In this document: positions 1 to 12,264 of the stretch, in pieces
Layout of the letters: each line of letters starts with the position of its first letter
Position numbering within the stretch: the stretch's first letter is position 1
NCBI GenBank assembly: GCA_030340625.1
Contig: JAOPHQ010002880.1
Coordinates: forward strand, 50,001 to 114,000
Length of the DNA stretch: 64,000 nucleotides
Direction of reading: 5' to 3'
Source of the DNA: Merluccius polli
Lineage: Eukaryota; Chordata; Actinopteri; Gadiformes; Merlucciidae
Program-made: the position numbers and the translations under genes
Notes under the pieces: model-generated
Databases searched by the model: none
The model's input: only the letters and a program-made list of their open reading frames with translations
What the model was told of the DNA's origin: nothing

Positions 1-111
1 CAAAGTCAGATCGCTGGACATTACGCTGAGGGGGGACAAATGATCTCACATTGGTAGGGACACGTCCCCCGGTCCCCCTTGTTATGTGTCATCTCTCATG
101 GGTCTCAATGG

Positions 112-375
112 GTGTGGTTGATGTGATGGGTGTGGTTGTGTGATGGGTGTGGTTGTGTGATGGGTGTGCTTGTGTGGGTGCTGTACAGGTGTGGATTGGT
201 GGACAGGTAGTCAGGTGTACACATTAGTCAGCTAGACAGGTAGTCAGGGGTACATAATAGTCAGCTAGACAGGTAGTCAGGTGTACACATTAGTCAGCTA
301 GACAGGTAGTCAGGTGTACACATTAGTCAGCTAGACAGGTAGTCAGGTGTACATAATAGTCAGCTAGACAGGTGG
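112..375. repeat. Minisatellite, ~33-bp unit
   Basis: About five copies of a 33-bp unit (core CAGCTAGACAGGTAGTCAGG followed by a TGTACACATTAGT-like half) span ~200-375. They are preceded by a shorter GTGATGGGTGTGGTTGT tandem at 112-170. Confidence 0.85.
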
Positions 376-441
376 GAGAGATGGCGGGAAATGATCGTCA
401 TGGTGGACGATTTATTTACCACAATCAATCACATGCTGTGA

Positions 442-860
442 TTGATTGTGTGTTTAGTGTTGTTTCATGTTATGCTTGATGTTCCTTTGATGTTATGTTT
501 CTTTTTTTGTGTTTTGTGTAGTTTGAGGTTATGTTTAATGTTATATTGTATGTTGTTTGATGCTGTGTTTGATGTTGCATGTTGTATCATGTTGTCTTTC
601 ATGTTGTGTTTGATGTTGTGTCATGGTGTCTTTCATGTTGTGTTTCATGTTGTGTCATGGTGTCTTTCATGTTGTGTTTCATGTTGTTTTATCATGTGAT
701 GATGGTGTTTCATGATGTGATTCATTCATCTTCGTTTGATGTTGTGATTCATGTCATTTGGTGTTGTGTTTGATGTTGTGGTTGATGTTGTGTTTGATGT
801 TGTCTCTGATGTTCTTTGATGATGTTTGATGTTGTGTTTTTTGTTTCCTGTGGTTATGCT
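442..860. repeat. Degenerate TGTTTGATGT/TTTCATGTTG tandem array
   Basis: Low-complexity DNA built from degenerate copies of ATGTTGTGTTTGATGTTG and CATGGTGTCTTTCATGTTG. The frame it leaves open encodes only Cys/Leu/Val/Phe-rich repeats, so it is not treated as a gene. Confidence 0.7.
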
Positions 861-2040
861 GTTTCCTGTTGTTTTTACGGTGTGATGGTGTTGTGTGTGT
901 CAGTCCCGTGACGTGCCCACAGTGTGTGTTTTGTTTCTAGGTCAGTGTGGAGGGTCTCTGGTGGTCTTCACTACCGCACAAACTGAAATACACATGCACA
1001 TACACGCACGCATGCACACACACACACAAGCACACACACACGCACACACACACATGCAGCCAGGTGCTAAACAGGTGAGGTGCTAACTACAAGCTTCCTT
1101 CGTCACTAGGTGCTGAACAGGTGAGCCGACTGCCTTCCACTGATTGGCCGACGAGTGTCGTCACTGGAAGCGTCATAAGCGCGCGACGACCGACCAGACT
1201 GTAAATAAACACAAGACTCGACCCCACCACTTTTTAAAACCCCGCTGCTCTTCGACTACACTTCGAACACGAGAAAATGGCTTCGCAGAAGAGTGTCGGT
1301 GTCCTCCATTGTTGTGTTGCTGATGTTGTTGTTGTTCTGGTCTTCCGGTGTTGTGCGTGGTTTGGCGCGGTGTAAATGACGTCACGGCAGTTTTGCACAG
1401 CCGTGATATGACGACCCCGCCCACGTCGAGGAGGTACTATATGGCACTCAGTTGTAATGGAAACAGACCCGAGCCGTACCGTGCCGTACCGCGCTAGTGG
1501 AAATGCGCCAAAAGACAGACAGGTATCCTGGCTTGACAGAGCCTTGATAGAAACTGCCAGATTTGCTTGAATAGGTTGTGTTGCCCGGTGTATGTGCATG
1601 TGAAATTGCATGTGCATTTTGTATTCGTTTGGGCACATACTTGTGTTTGTGTTCTCACGTCCTAGCAAAGGAAATATGTACAAATGCAAGTGTGTCTAAT
1701 ATAATAAACTGACAGTTAAACTTTGGTCTAGTGCATTTGTACGTCTCTCACTAAAGCCCAATGCACACAGAGCACGACCTTCGGCTTGTAGTATTTGTAG
1801 CGCAACCCAAACATAAATAAGAATCGTATTGTTTTAATGGTGCAAAGCACACAGAGCACAGGAGCTAGCATGCTTGTCCGTTGTCCTGTGTTGTATGGTG
1901 GCTAATGCTATTGCTAATGCTACGACCACCAAGCTTATTTCTTCAGTAATTCCTCAACTATCTTCCTTAGTTGCTGGCTGCCATTATTCTTATCTTGCAT
2001 TTACTCCTATCTTCCTCTTAACTGATCCAACATCTCCCCT

Positions 2041-2351
2041 CCTCCTCTTGTTTTCTCCTCTTCCCCCTTTGACTTTTCCCTCTCCTCTCCTCTCCTCTCC
2101 TCTCCTCTCCTCTCCTCTCCCCTCCCCTTCCCTCCTCTCCATCCTGTATCCTCTACTGATCTCTGCTCTCCTCTCCTTCGCAATCTCTCCTGTCCTTGCT
2201 TCTCCGGCCTGCGAGTGTCTGGGTATAAAATCAAAGTGCATTAAACATTAAATATGCTGTCAGGAGGCGCGGCGGCATCTCCGTGCCCGCGATGAAGGGG
2301 AAAGTAGGGCAGCTGGGGAGAGCGAGAGAAAGAGAGGCAGAGAGAGAGAGG

Positions 2352-2421
<70 letters not shown>

Positions 2422-2950
2422 GTGACGAGGAAAACACATTCATATATAGAGGGAAAGACGTGAGATTGAGGGACAGAAATATAATAGCACATGAGAAAGA
2501 GAGAGAGAGGGACACAGTCCAAGAAAACATCACAACAACACAATCACAGTGTGTTAGTGAAACAGAGAGACAGACAGACAGGGAGACAGACATACAGACA
2601 GACAGACAAAGACACAGAGAGTCAGAAAGACAGAAAGACAGAGAGACAGACAGATAGACAGATAGACAGACCGACGTTCAGACAGACAGATAGACAGGCA
2701 GACAGGTGGATACAGGTCTACTACTATAAGGCTGGTTTATTGTTAGCTCAGCTAAAAAGGTTATAGTAGACATCCCTCTTTGTTACTATGCAGACTAAGT
2801 ACGCAAAGCTGTCCTCTAATGCCATAGGCACTCTCTCTCTGCGCTCCTCTCTCCTTCTCTCTCCCTCTCTCTGCTTTTCCCACTCTCTCCCCTCTCTCCT
2901 TGTCTCTCCCTCTCTCCCCTCTCTCCTTGTCTCTCCCTCTCTCCCTCTCT

Positions 2951-3022
<72 letters not shown>
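2041..3022. repeat. Cluster of CT/GA and GACA microsatellites
   Basis: CTCCT tracts (2041-2140), (GA)n (2340-2420), (GACA)n (2565-2700) and (CT)n (2835-3022) lie in series with little unique DNA between them. Overlapping Arg/Glu- or Ser/Leu-rich frames are artefacts of the repeats. Confidence 0.9.
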
Positions 3023-3025
<3 letters not shown>

Positions 3026-4445
3026 GAAATACCGAATACAGTTGTGGTTTCTGATTACCCTCCAGTGATGTCACTTGACGTCATCTGCCACTAATTTGAG
3101 CCTATCAGAGGAAGAGAAATGTATTATTTCCCAGTGTTGGTATTGGTCCCAGTGGTTGGCTAGTAAGTGTTTGGTTAGGGGTTATTTTATTTATAGGCTC
3201 ACAGATAAGTAACAACATTTTTTTAGGAAAAGGAGACTATGGTAACATTGCAGTGATACCTAATGATGACCAACACAACTGGTGACTTGTTGGGTGCATG
3301 TGTTTGTGGGAAACATTAAAAGTCTACAGCATAGATGACCTAAAATGCAAAAGGAAAAAGTCATAGAATGGCACTGGCCTTGTACTTTACTGGACTGGAC
3401 GTCATTAACGCTTGCTAACGACGATATGAACACAACAAAAGGGGTTTAACATGAGAGGCACACGGGAGTCACACCCATCTGTACATCCGACCTCACACCC
3501 ACACATTGAGGACAAGATACACATCCATCCGTACAGCCAACCTCACGTCCACACATTGAGGACAAGATACACATCCATCTGACAAGCAGCCAGTCAGAAG
3601 CGGTTAGCAGTTTCGGCATCGAACCAGCGAGTCTGCAGTAGCCAGACAGATGCTTATTTTAGCCCACACGGCGAGAAATGAAGACGTTCTTGGTGAATAT
3701 ATGCCCTTGCTAGTCTTAAATATCCTGGTAAAGCAAATAAAATATATGCTATTGATGTAAGCGTTGTGTTTTCTTTTTGTAGAGTGGTATAAATAGAAGT
3801 ACTATTATTATGATGTAAGTTGTATCTATGAAGCCATGGCACAAGTTCAAGTTCAGCCACATGCTACCGAGGCTGGACACAAACTAGCAGAGAGGAACTG
3901 ACCTCACAGGCACAACACTCACACACTTCATCATGTAAGACTTTTGGAAATTAAAACCCCTTTTATAAAACATAAACATTGATTTGTTAAAAGACTATTT
4001 TATCAAAATATATGTATATATGTGGTCTAAAATATTCAATTGTGAATTCAGATACATGTTATTGAGGAGCAGGTAGGGGTTAGGGGGCATCATGCTCAAG
4101 GGTGCCTACAGTGACACTGAATATTGAGGTTCAAACCCAGAACCTCTATGATGTCCAGTAGAACCACTAGCTCTCATAATTCAACCACAGATACGGACGG
4201 CTGTAGGAACCACTAGCTCTCATAATTCAACCACAGATACGTAGGACGGCTGTAGGAACCAAAAGGGGTTTTGTTTCTTTCATGGTCTCAAGTGAAATAA
4301 TCCAGAGTTTGGTTGAAACAACTAGTGAACACAAAGCTTGTGAAGTAAATAACCAAGAGAAAAACCAACAGGAGACAACAGCAGGCAGACGACAGCAGAA
4401 GTAAAACAACATTTAAGTCAACATTAGCATGTTAAATCTTCTCAT
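3023..4445. other. Intergenic/intronic DNA, no gene seen
   Basis: No exon recognised. There is a two-copy direct repeat at 3491-3580 (core CACATTGAGGACAAGATACA) and a ~45-bp tandem duplication at 4160-4255 (core ACTAGCTCTCATAATTCAAC). The stretch ~4110-4175, read on the minus strand, contains a tRNA B-box-like sequence (GGGTTTGAACC) after a GAGCTAGTGGTTCTA box and may be a decayed tRNA-derived SINE. Confidence 0.4.
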
Positions 4446-4453
4446 TACAGTTC

Positions 4454-4456
<3 letters not shown>

Positions 4457-4497
<41 letters not shown>
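4457..4497. repeat. (GT)n microsatellite
   Basis: About 20 uninterrupted GT units. Confidence 0.9.
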
Positions 4498-4948
4498 TTC
4501 AGGGACATTGAGGTTTGAATGGGAGTACAGTATTGTGCACAGCTGTGAGGTGAGTTTGCTGTCAATTAGATGACAGACAGTCTTTCAAGAGGATGATAAT
4601 TGACGTTATTGAAAATACAACTGTCACGATGGTGCACTTTATCTGTGTTTCGTCATTGTTAGATTACTGATTACTGATTATGGATTCTGTTGACCTGTGT
4701 TCATGTTATTTAAATTCCCCAGTTTATGTCCCTTGTTGTCTGTTTGTTGTGTTTGTATTTGTGTGTCATAGCGACCAGGTGTGTGTGTGTTTATGTAACT
4801 TTATATCTATAAACTCTTCATAAAGTTCTGCTCACCTGCTTCAAGTCCATTGTTATTTCTATGATAGCCTCACCCTGATAGCAATAGCTAAATATACGCT
4901 TCCATGAATTCAAAGTATTATCATAACTGTTAATAGAAGAATACAGTT

Positions 4949-5227
4949 TTGCTTGTATGTTTTGGTTTTATTTTCAGTCTTGTAATCATTGTCCCTTTAA
5001 TTGTTAACACCGATAGGGTAAGTGTTGAGAGTAAGGATTTTAAGATTGGTTATCTCATTGCTTTAAATCAATGGGCTCCTGCAGGAGATGTGATTCCATC
5101 AGTCACCACAGCTGTGGAATCACTGAAATCAACTGTTATTTGTTTTCAATCGTGTTTGTGGCGGTTTGTCTACAATGAAGTGAATAAATATCATTTAGAT
5201 AACATATGGTTGGTTCCTGACAGCTGA
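4949..5227 (+). pseudogene. Unidentified ORF, possible receptor-like gene fragment
   Basis: A 92-codon frame with a hydrophobic start (MLVCFGFIFSLVIIVPLIV) followed by FKIGYLIALNQWAPAGDVIP and VTTAVESLK. The second part vaguely resembles the first strand and helix of the periplasmic-binding-fold ligand domain of natriuretic-peptide-receptor-type guanylyl cyclases. A CAG lies just before it, and a GATAGG|GTAAGT donor-like site falls inside it, so it could equally be an intronic frame. Unlike most frames here it is not repeat-derived. I cannot name it with confidence. Confidence 0.2.
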
Positions 5228-5528
5228 GACTATGAGTATCATCTGAATAAATATCTGGACTTCTGTGTGCTGCTCATGAGAAGCCGCATGTGGTGTCAAC
5301 ACTCAGCGTAACAAGAGGAGGACATCCCAGTTTCACACATCTCTTCCTTACAGAAGCCTACGTTGTCTGGGCCAGCCGGCCCTCGGCCGGGTCCGCGGCC
5401 AGCGGAGGTCAGAGGTCAGAGAGCGACGCCGGGCCATCGGAGGACTACGTTACGCAGAGATGACCGGCATCGTAGTGACACATGGCGCTGGTGGGTGAAA
5501 CACGCAGACAACGAGAGAACCAGAGAAA

Positions 5529-5557
5529 ATGTGTGCGTGTGTGTGTGAGTGTGTGTG

Positions 5558-5593
<36 letters not shown>

Positions 5594-5601
5594 CATGCGT
5601 T

Positions 5602-5644
<43 letters not shown>
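5529..5644. repeat. (GT)n microsatellite with interruptions
   Basis: GT/GC-rich dinucleotide tract. Confidence 0.85.
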
Positions 5645-5646
<2 letters not shown>

Positions 5647-6274
5647 CCTATTTAAAAGCTGGGGTTGACATAAGCCTACTGTATATTGAGGGCCTATAGC
5701 TCTATTATTACACTACAGATGATAGCAGGCTGAATATCCCAGAATAGATTAATTCAGTGCTAAAATAATCACACTAACATACATAGTGATATCCCGCTGT
5801 GCGTTCCTCAGAGGGACCGTCCGGTTACACGGTATTGCATGTGATGTTTTTTTTCCATCATTATTTATTTCATTTTTCTTTTCTTTTTTTAACGGCCAGT
5901 CAGTGGGGGGGGGGGGGGGGGGGGTTCTCTCTCCCTTTTTGTTCATTTGCATATCCAGACTATGTAGACTATATATTGAAATGTTAAATGTGTTGAGCGT
6001 ATAGTCCGACGACAGCTGCATAATATTCCCGCTGCAAAAGGACCGCGGAGGAAAGGAAAGGAAAAAGGAAAAGCTTCGTTATGAATGCTGTGGTGGTGTC
6101 GCCGGGAAGGGAAGGAAAGGAAATGAAAAAGAAAAGGAAAGGGAAAGGGAAAGGGGAAAATTATGGGAAGGGAAGAGGGTGGGTTTGGCGCACAGGAGCC
6201 CACATCCAGGAGCTTTTCCCCCTCCAACTCACTCCACGTCTAATCTCGTATTCATCCGAGATGAAACCACACAC

Positions 6275-6306
<32 letters not shown>

Positions 6307-7010
6307 TGGGTATAAGGCCTACGTGTGTTTCACGTCGTAACCCCTGAGCGCCGACCGACGTCGCTCCAGGTGTGTGCGCTACATGCGGTAAAGACGTGCG
6401 GCGGTCGTGCGGCGCGGCAGCGGCGGAGGGGCGGGCGGTGTCGCCGCCGCCGCCGCTCCGCCGTCGTCGACAAAACCCGTTCACGTTTTCATGAATCAAA
6501 TCTATATTTTTTCCTTTACGCAATAAAACCGACACCCATGTGCGCGAACGGGGGGGGGGGGGGGGGGGGGGGGGGGGGCGCGCACATCACCAATAAACGA
6601 ACCAACGCTAATTGGCATGTGACACATGATCAACTTCAATTGGGGAGGGGGTACGGGGGGGGAGAGAGCTGAGCGCGACTGCGTCCGCGGCACGCGTGCG
6701 TGCGGGCGTGCGTGCGAATGAGTGGGCATCCAGGGTGAAAAAAAAACACGTATAGTGGTGATGGTGATGGTGACGGAGGTGATGGTGGAGGCGTCCTTGT
6801 GGACTTTCAACGCCCAGATCGTCACCAATGAATGATTTTTTTTGGGGGGGGGGGGGGAAATCAATCAATCAATAAATAAATTAAAAATCACTCTACATTT
6901 GCTCCGACGTGCAATCAACCAAGTCGACCTCATCTTCCTCCTCCTTCCTCCTCCTCCTCCTCCTCCTCCGGTTAACCTAACGTGACGGCTATATCTCTCG
7001 CTATACTTAC

Positions 7011-7290
7011 GCACTGCCTCCTTCTTGGGGTCCAGTCCGCCGGCGCTCTGCTGGATGTGGCCTATCTTGTTCTGCAGGACCCACACCCGCTGGTTGGTGC
7101 TGATGAGGTCGCTCTCCAGCTCCTGGAAGAGGGAGCAGGCGTGCCGGGCCAGGTCGGACAGCTGGCGCAGGGTCCGCGACAGCACCACGTTGCTGACGGA
7201 GCGCAGGTCCTCGAAGAGGAGACCCTCGTCGCGGGGGACCTCGTGTCTGCACAGCAGCGGCGGCTCCACGGTGCGTTTCGCGAACGGCAT
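7011..7290 (-). CDS. nhs: NHS-family protein, first coding exon (partial gene)
   Basis: The ATG at 7290 opens MPFAKRTVEP, the N-terminus I know from NHS (Nance-Horan syndrome protein, an actin-remodelling regulator at cell junctions and lamellipodia). The exon encodes 93 residues plus one base and ends at a clean donor (GCAGTGC|GTAAG, minus strand). Residues ~28-93 form the helical, heptad-like WAVE-homology region; visible pieces are LRQLSDLARHACSLFQELES and LDPKKEAV. This fish exon lacks the long proline/alanine insert of mammalian NHS. Later exons would lie beyond the left edge, since the first intron of this family is very large, and I saw none in 1-7000. A paralogue (NHSL1/NHSL2) is possible, but the MPFAKR start favours NHS. 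Confidence 0.82.
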
Positions 7291-7994
7291 GTTTTTTTAA
7301 AGAAGAAGAAGAAGAAGAGGATGGATGGAGGAGGATGGGGGAAAAAATAAATAAAAATCAGCAAAATGTGTAAATCCCACGCAGTATCCACAGGATGGTG
7401 TATATCCACGATCAAAAGCGACCAGAGTGTCAATCCAAAGTTGCCCGTCTCCCCGTGACGGGATCCTCCATCCTGTTGGCTTCCTGCGACCACTCACTCA
7501 TTCACTCACACTCACACACACACACATACACACACACGTTGCACACGCGCGCGCACGCACGTACACACATACATGCACGCACACGCACACACGGCAGACT
7601 CCCCGCTGCCGACGAGCCCGGGGTCGGTGGCGTGAGGGTTGCGTGTTGGGGTCTGTGGTGGTGGTCGTGGGTTGGCTCCGTGTCCTCCTCCTCCTCCTCC
7701 TCCTCCTCCTCCTCCTCCTCCTCCTCCTCCTCCTCCACCACCACCTCCTCCTCCACCTCCTCCTCCTCCACCTCCTTCTCCTCCTCTCCTCTCCTCCTTC
7801 TCCTCTCCTCCTCCTCTCCTCCTTCTCCTCCTCCACGCTCTAGCCTCGCCGCGGAACGGAGTACAGGTGGAGAGGCTTGACGGGACGGGCGGAAAACCCG
7901 GAGTGCGCGAGCGTCCAACGGATCGGGAGTGAAGAGCGAATCAGAGCAGGGCATGATGTACTTGGGGGGGGGGGGGGGGTGGAAGGGTGTGTGG

Positions 7995-8025
<31 letters not shown>

Positions 8026-8081
8026 GGTGACGTGGAAGGGGGGTGTGTGTGTGGGTGGGGGGGGGGGGGGGGGGTGTGTGG

Positions 8082-8116
<35 letters not shown>

Positions 8117-8190
8117 GGGGGGGGGTGATGTGGAAGGGTGTGTGTGTGTGTGTTTGTGTTGGGGGGGGGGGGGGGGGGGGGTGTGACAGA
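7291..8190 (-). promoter_or_regulatory. Probable 5' UTR/promoter of the NHS-family gene, G-tract rich
   Basis: The DNA directly upstream of the minus-strand ATG is GC- and CpG-rich. It holds an AAG/CTT tract (7300-7320), a CA/CG-rich tract (7500-7600), a long CTC/GAG tract (7680-7840) and four G homopolymer runs of roughly 14-22 nt on the plus strand (7964-8182), separated by GT-rich DNA. Its position next to a first coding exon suggests a CpG-type promoter. No TATA box or start site was identified. Confidence 0.4.
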
Positions 8191-8825
8191 TATTTTATTG
8201 GAAGAACGAAGTGATATCTAAGATTTTTATTCTTATTTTCCATTCCTTCATTATACAAGCCGAGGTACTGAAAAGGACCATACAGCCGTAGTGTTACTGC
8301 ACATAATGAACAGAGACAGACATTTCACTCTGGGTTGGTTTATTAGTTCTGCTGCTCAACAGTGAAGCTGGAGAGGGAAATGCACAACATAAGCTTTAAG
8401 ATCACATGCCTTGCAATGACAATAAACACAAGAGAGTCTGATTAAGTATTAATATATAGGCCTTTACACCACACCCTCATTTCCCATCTGAGATTATAGC
8501 TGTCAACATTGGGATTTGAAAATAAGGACCCCTACCACTGTCCACATACCTTTTACTTTTAGACAAGGATACACACAGTGAATCCTAAGATCACCACTGG
8601 GCAACCACTTGCTCTAAAATATCACTGCAACAAGGATTGGGTTAACTAGTTCCTACATGAAGTAAGTGACTACAATTAGGTGGTTATTAAATGGTTTATG
8701 TTCTTATAAACCTTTTATAAGAAAGGGTAAAAATACAGGAGATTTACAGGAAAATATTGAAACGGGAGGGCAGCGGGAGAGAAGGGTAAAATACGGGAAT
8801 GTTGACAGGTATGTCCCAGATTAAG

Positions 8826-9325
8826 CTGGGCCGCTGTGTGTGTCCCTGTATGCAGACTAGTGCTCTGTGTGTGTCCCTGTATGCAGACTAGTGCTCTGTG
8901 TGTGTCCCTGTATGCAGACTAGTGCTCTGTGTGTGTCCCTGTATGCAGACTAGTGCTCTGGGTGTGTCCCTGTATGCAGACTACTGTGTGTGTCCCTGTA
9001 TGCAGACTACTGTGTGTGTCCCTGTATGCAGACTACTGTGTGTGTCCCTGTATGCAGACTACTGTGTGTGTCCCTGTATGCAGACTACTCTGTGTGTCCC
9101 TGTATGCAGACTACTGTGTGTGTCCCTGTATGCAGACTACTGTGTGTGTCCCTGTATGCAGACTACTCTGTGCGTGTCCCTGTATGCAGACTACTGTGTG
9201 TACCTGTATGCAGACTACTCTGTGTGTCCCTGTATGCAGACTACTGTGTGTGTCCCTGTATGCAGACTACTGTGCGTGTCTCTGTATGCAGACTACTCTG
9301 TGTGTGTCCCTGTATGTACACTAGT
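8826..9325. repeat. Minisatellite, 26- to 31-bp units
   Basis: About 18 copies of a unit with core GTGTGTCCCTGTATGCAGAC. The first copies carry TAGTGCTC and the later ones TACT, so two length variants are arranged in blocks. The frames it leaves open translate as VPVCRLLC-like repeats and are not genes. Confidence 0.93.
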
Positions 9326-10615
9326 GCTGGCAACACTAAAAGCAAACCACTGCTCAGCAGATCCAGAGACCAGATTCACAGTGAACTGGTTTATTTAAAG
9401 ACCCTCTCTGGACTACAACCGAGTCCGGAGCTCTGGACTACAATTCTAGCTCCATTTGTAAAGTATAGTAATGTGTTTTATTTAGTTCACTTAGGATCAG
9501 GGAGATAGTTTTGGCTGTTATGCTATTGATTGAATATATTATGACATAATTGATTTAGCATTACCATCTCTCATTTTTTGGTTGTACATCAGGAAACATA
9601 TACATTAAAAGGTTATAGGCTATCTGGCCGGAAACTCGAAATCCCAGACTCAACGTCATGGTTATAAATAATAAATGTGTGCTTTTTAAATCATGTTATT
9701 GTAGGCTATAGAAATCCTTGCAATTTGAGTCGTATGGCTAGTTGTGAGAATTGATAAATAACAACACTGTAATGCCAGTGTGGTCCTTCAGGGGTCGCTA
9801 TGTACCTTTAATTGAGTAGGCTCAAAATGCACTTGCAGGTTCTGTTAGATCTGTTTTCATCATAATATTGTAATCATCTACAAGGGCCAAAGGCCATATG
9901 TTCCTGTTGATAATGGGAGTTGTAATAGGAGTTCTGTATAGGCTACATGTCGGCTTAATCATTACATAGGCCTCATTTATAATTAATGAATATGTATCTT
10001 TAAAAAATATATATCTTACAGAATATTTTGGCTTTAAACTGAAATATTTTGACTTAAACTGACAAAAAGAGACAGAGGACAACACTTGTAGAATAGTATT
10101 ATTCATATTACAGGAATAGACCAGGAATAGTGAAACCATAACCTGGTCATTGTCTTTAAAATCGTGAATATCACTAGCGTGCATAAAACTTCAGCGTGAA
10201 ACTGCTATGTAACCAATGAATGTACAGTAAGCAGTACTTCTCTGGTTTGTAATTCTGATTGGTTGGCATTGCACGTTCGGACCCTGGACCTGGCCTCTAT
10301 GGCACGAGGACGATGTGGCAACGTCAGGCCCAGTGTCAAAGTTTGAATGTATAAAGATTAGGATCAAAGCCGGATTTCACACAGGAAACTTCTTGGGAGA
10401 ATTGATAAAGAATGTTTACAGGGTATCTTTGTGTACATATATATTACACAGGATGCAGTCTTTCTGTTTGTCTTGTCCACCATCACAGTTAAAGCACATC
10501 TTGTACTATGAATTCACTGTTGAAACTTAGTTAGATATTAGTAAGTTGCTTGTTACTTCATCAATATTAAATTGAAACAATTTAACAGAAACGGTTAAAT
10601 TGTTAGAAGACGTTC
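9326..10615. other. AT-rich intergenic DNA, no gene seen
   Basis: No splice-flanked coding frame or transposon end was recognised. Confidence 0.4.
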
Positions 10616-10622
10616 AGGAATC

Positions 10623-11152
10623 TTGGTAGCATGTCCATTCTGTTGTGTCTTACCAACCATGAATGGACCAGTCTGTTGTGTCCTACAACCATGGATGGAC
10701 CAGTCTGTTGTGTCTTACCAACCATGGATGGACCAGTCTGTTGTGTCTTACCAGCCATGGATGGACCAGTCTGTTGTGTCTTACCAACCATGGATGGACC
10801 AGTCTATTGTGTCCTACCAACCATGGATGGACCAGTCTGTTGTGTCCTACCAACCATGGATGGACCAGTCTGTTGTGTCTTACCAACCATGGATGGACCA
10901 GTCTGTTGTGTCCTACCAACCATGGATGGACCAGTCTGTTGTGTCCTACCAGCCATGGATGGACCAGTCTGTTGTGTCTTACCAACCATGGATGGACCAG
11001 TCTGTTGTGTCTTACCAACCATGGATGGACCAGTCTGTTGTGTCCTACCAACCATGGATGGACCAGTCTGTTGTGTCTTACCAACCATGGATGGACCAGT
11101 CTGTTGTGTCCTACCAGCCATGGATGGACCAGTCTGTTGGTGTCTTACCAAA
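10623..11152. repeat. Minisatellite, 33-bp unit, open in several frames
   Basis: About 16 copies of a 33-bp unit (core CATGGATGGACCAGTCTGTT). Because 33 is divisible by three, every frame without a stop in the unit stays open, giving pseudo-proteins such as (YQPWMDQSVVS)n on plus and (GPSMVGKTQQT)n on minus. There is no other sign of expression. Confidence 0.93.
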
Positions 11153-11401
11153 CAAGTAATGGATCAAGTACTGATAACTGGATGCAATATGTTTGTGACA
11201 GAGAGGATGACAAAGCAGAAGCCTTATCACCCTTCATGACTTGCATTTTCAGTTGACCTCAGATGTTCGCTGTCGTCAGATAAGGAGCATTTATTTTTTA
11301 AGTTGTTTCTGTACTCATCTGTACAATCATCACATGTGTGATGATTAGCAATTCAAACATATGATTAGCCATTCAAACATGTGATATTAGTCATCCTAAC
11401 A

Positions 11402-11660
11402 AGGGCTGCAACAATGAGTCAGTTGATCGTTTAGCTGAATGACTTAAAATGAATGGTTAGTGTAATTTATCAAGTACAAATATCAAACATTTTCTGCTTA
11501 ATGTTTCAGAAATTCAAATATTTGGGTCATGGATCATTAATACTTTAGTTTTACTTAGCTGCTTGTTAGCAAGCACATTTAGGACATCACTTTGGACTCT
11601 GGTAAATTGTGATTTACTTTATGACATTTTATTGGCTAAATGATGAGTAGATTAATTGGA
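11402..11660. mobile_element. Degenerate hAT-type MITE (possible)
   Basis: Begins AGGGCTGCAACAATGAGTCAG and continues with GATCGTTTAG-like DNA, the pattern of the common fish MITE that starts GGGCTGCAAC and contains ATTAATCG words. The right end near GAGTAGATTAATTGG is diffuse. Confidence 0.4.
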
Positions 11661-11890
11661 AATAACCACCCCAACATCAACATGTGATATTACTCATACA
11701 AACCATCTAGTCATTTCTCCTCAAATTTCCATTTCCCCCTGCAGAAGAAATCCCCACATGGCCATACTGATTCTGAGCCTCTGGTGTGATAATGTGGTCT
11801 TTATTGTTTTATGGCTCCTGTGTTTATGTACAGCAAGACATGGTTTCAAGGCCCCTGGCTACTACAGCAAGCAAGCGTGCATGTGTGTAC

Positions 11891-11932
11891 ATACACACAC
11901 ACACACACACACACACATGCATACACATGCAT

Positions 11933-12013
<81 letters not shown>
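11891..12013. repeat. (CA)n microsatellite
   Basis: Long CA tract with a short ATGCATACACATGCATG interruption near 11920. Confidence 0.92.
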
Positions 12014-12014
<1 letters not shown>

Positions 12015-12153
12015 GCAGGGCTGTTTCTAGCTATAAGCATTATAAGCGACGGCTAAGGGCCCATCAGGGGGCCCCCCTTTAAAAAATAAATATATACACC
12101 TGTTCACCTTTTTAGGCCCTGTAGGGCCCACAGAAGGTCAGAAACAGCCCTGC
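12015..12153. mobile_element. Short palindromic hAT-like MITE
   Basis: About 138 bp bounded by inverted CAGGGCTGTTTCT ... AGAAACAGCCCTG ends, with internal GGGCCC-rich inverted words. CAG..CTG termini suit the hAT superfamily. Flanks are CA repeats, so a target duplication cannot be judged. Confidence 0.6.
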
Positions 12154-12264
12154 ACACAATCATGCATGCACGCACATCCACACACACGCACGTTTGAACA
12201 ATGTTGGGAGTTGTGTCATGTATTCCTATGTGAACAATGTATTATCCTCATTTTACTTTGTGTG

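Noticed and set aside
6161..6868. Several 90- to 124-codon ORFs near 6.2-6.9 kb
   Set aside because: They cover CA, CCG and G-homopolymer tracts and have no conserved residues; probably NHS intron 1 DNA.
7395..8258. Poly-Ser, poly-Leu, poly-Pro and poly-Glu ORFs
   Set aside because: All are frames of the CTC/GAG and CA/GT repeats in the NHS 5' flank.
8898..9508. Cys-rich 130- to 170-codon ORFs
   Set aside because: Translation of a tandem repeat (core TGTCCCTGTATGCAGAC), not a protein gene.
10623..11256. 178- to 202-codon ORFs with 11-residue repeats
   Set aside because: Produced by a 33-bp minisatellite; open on both strands, no unique coding part.
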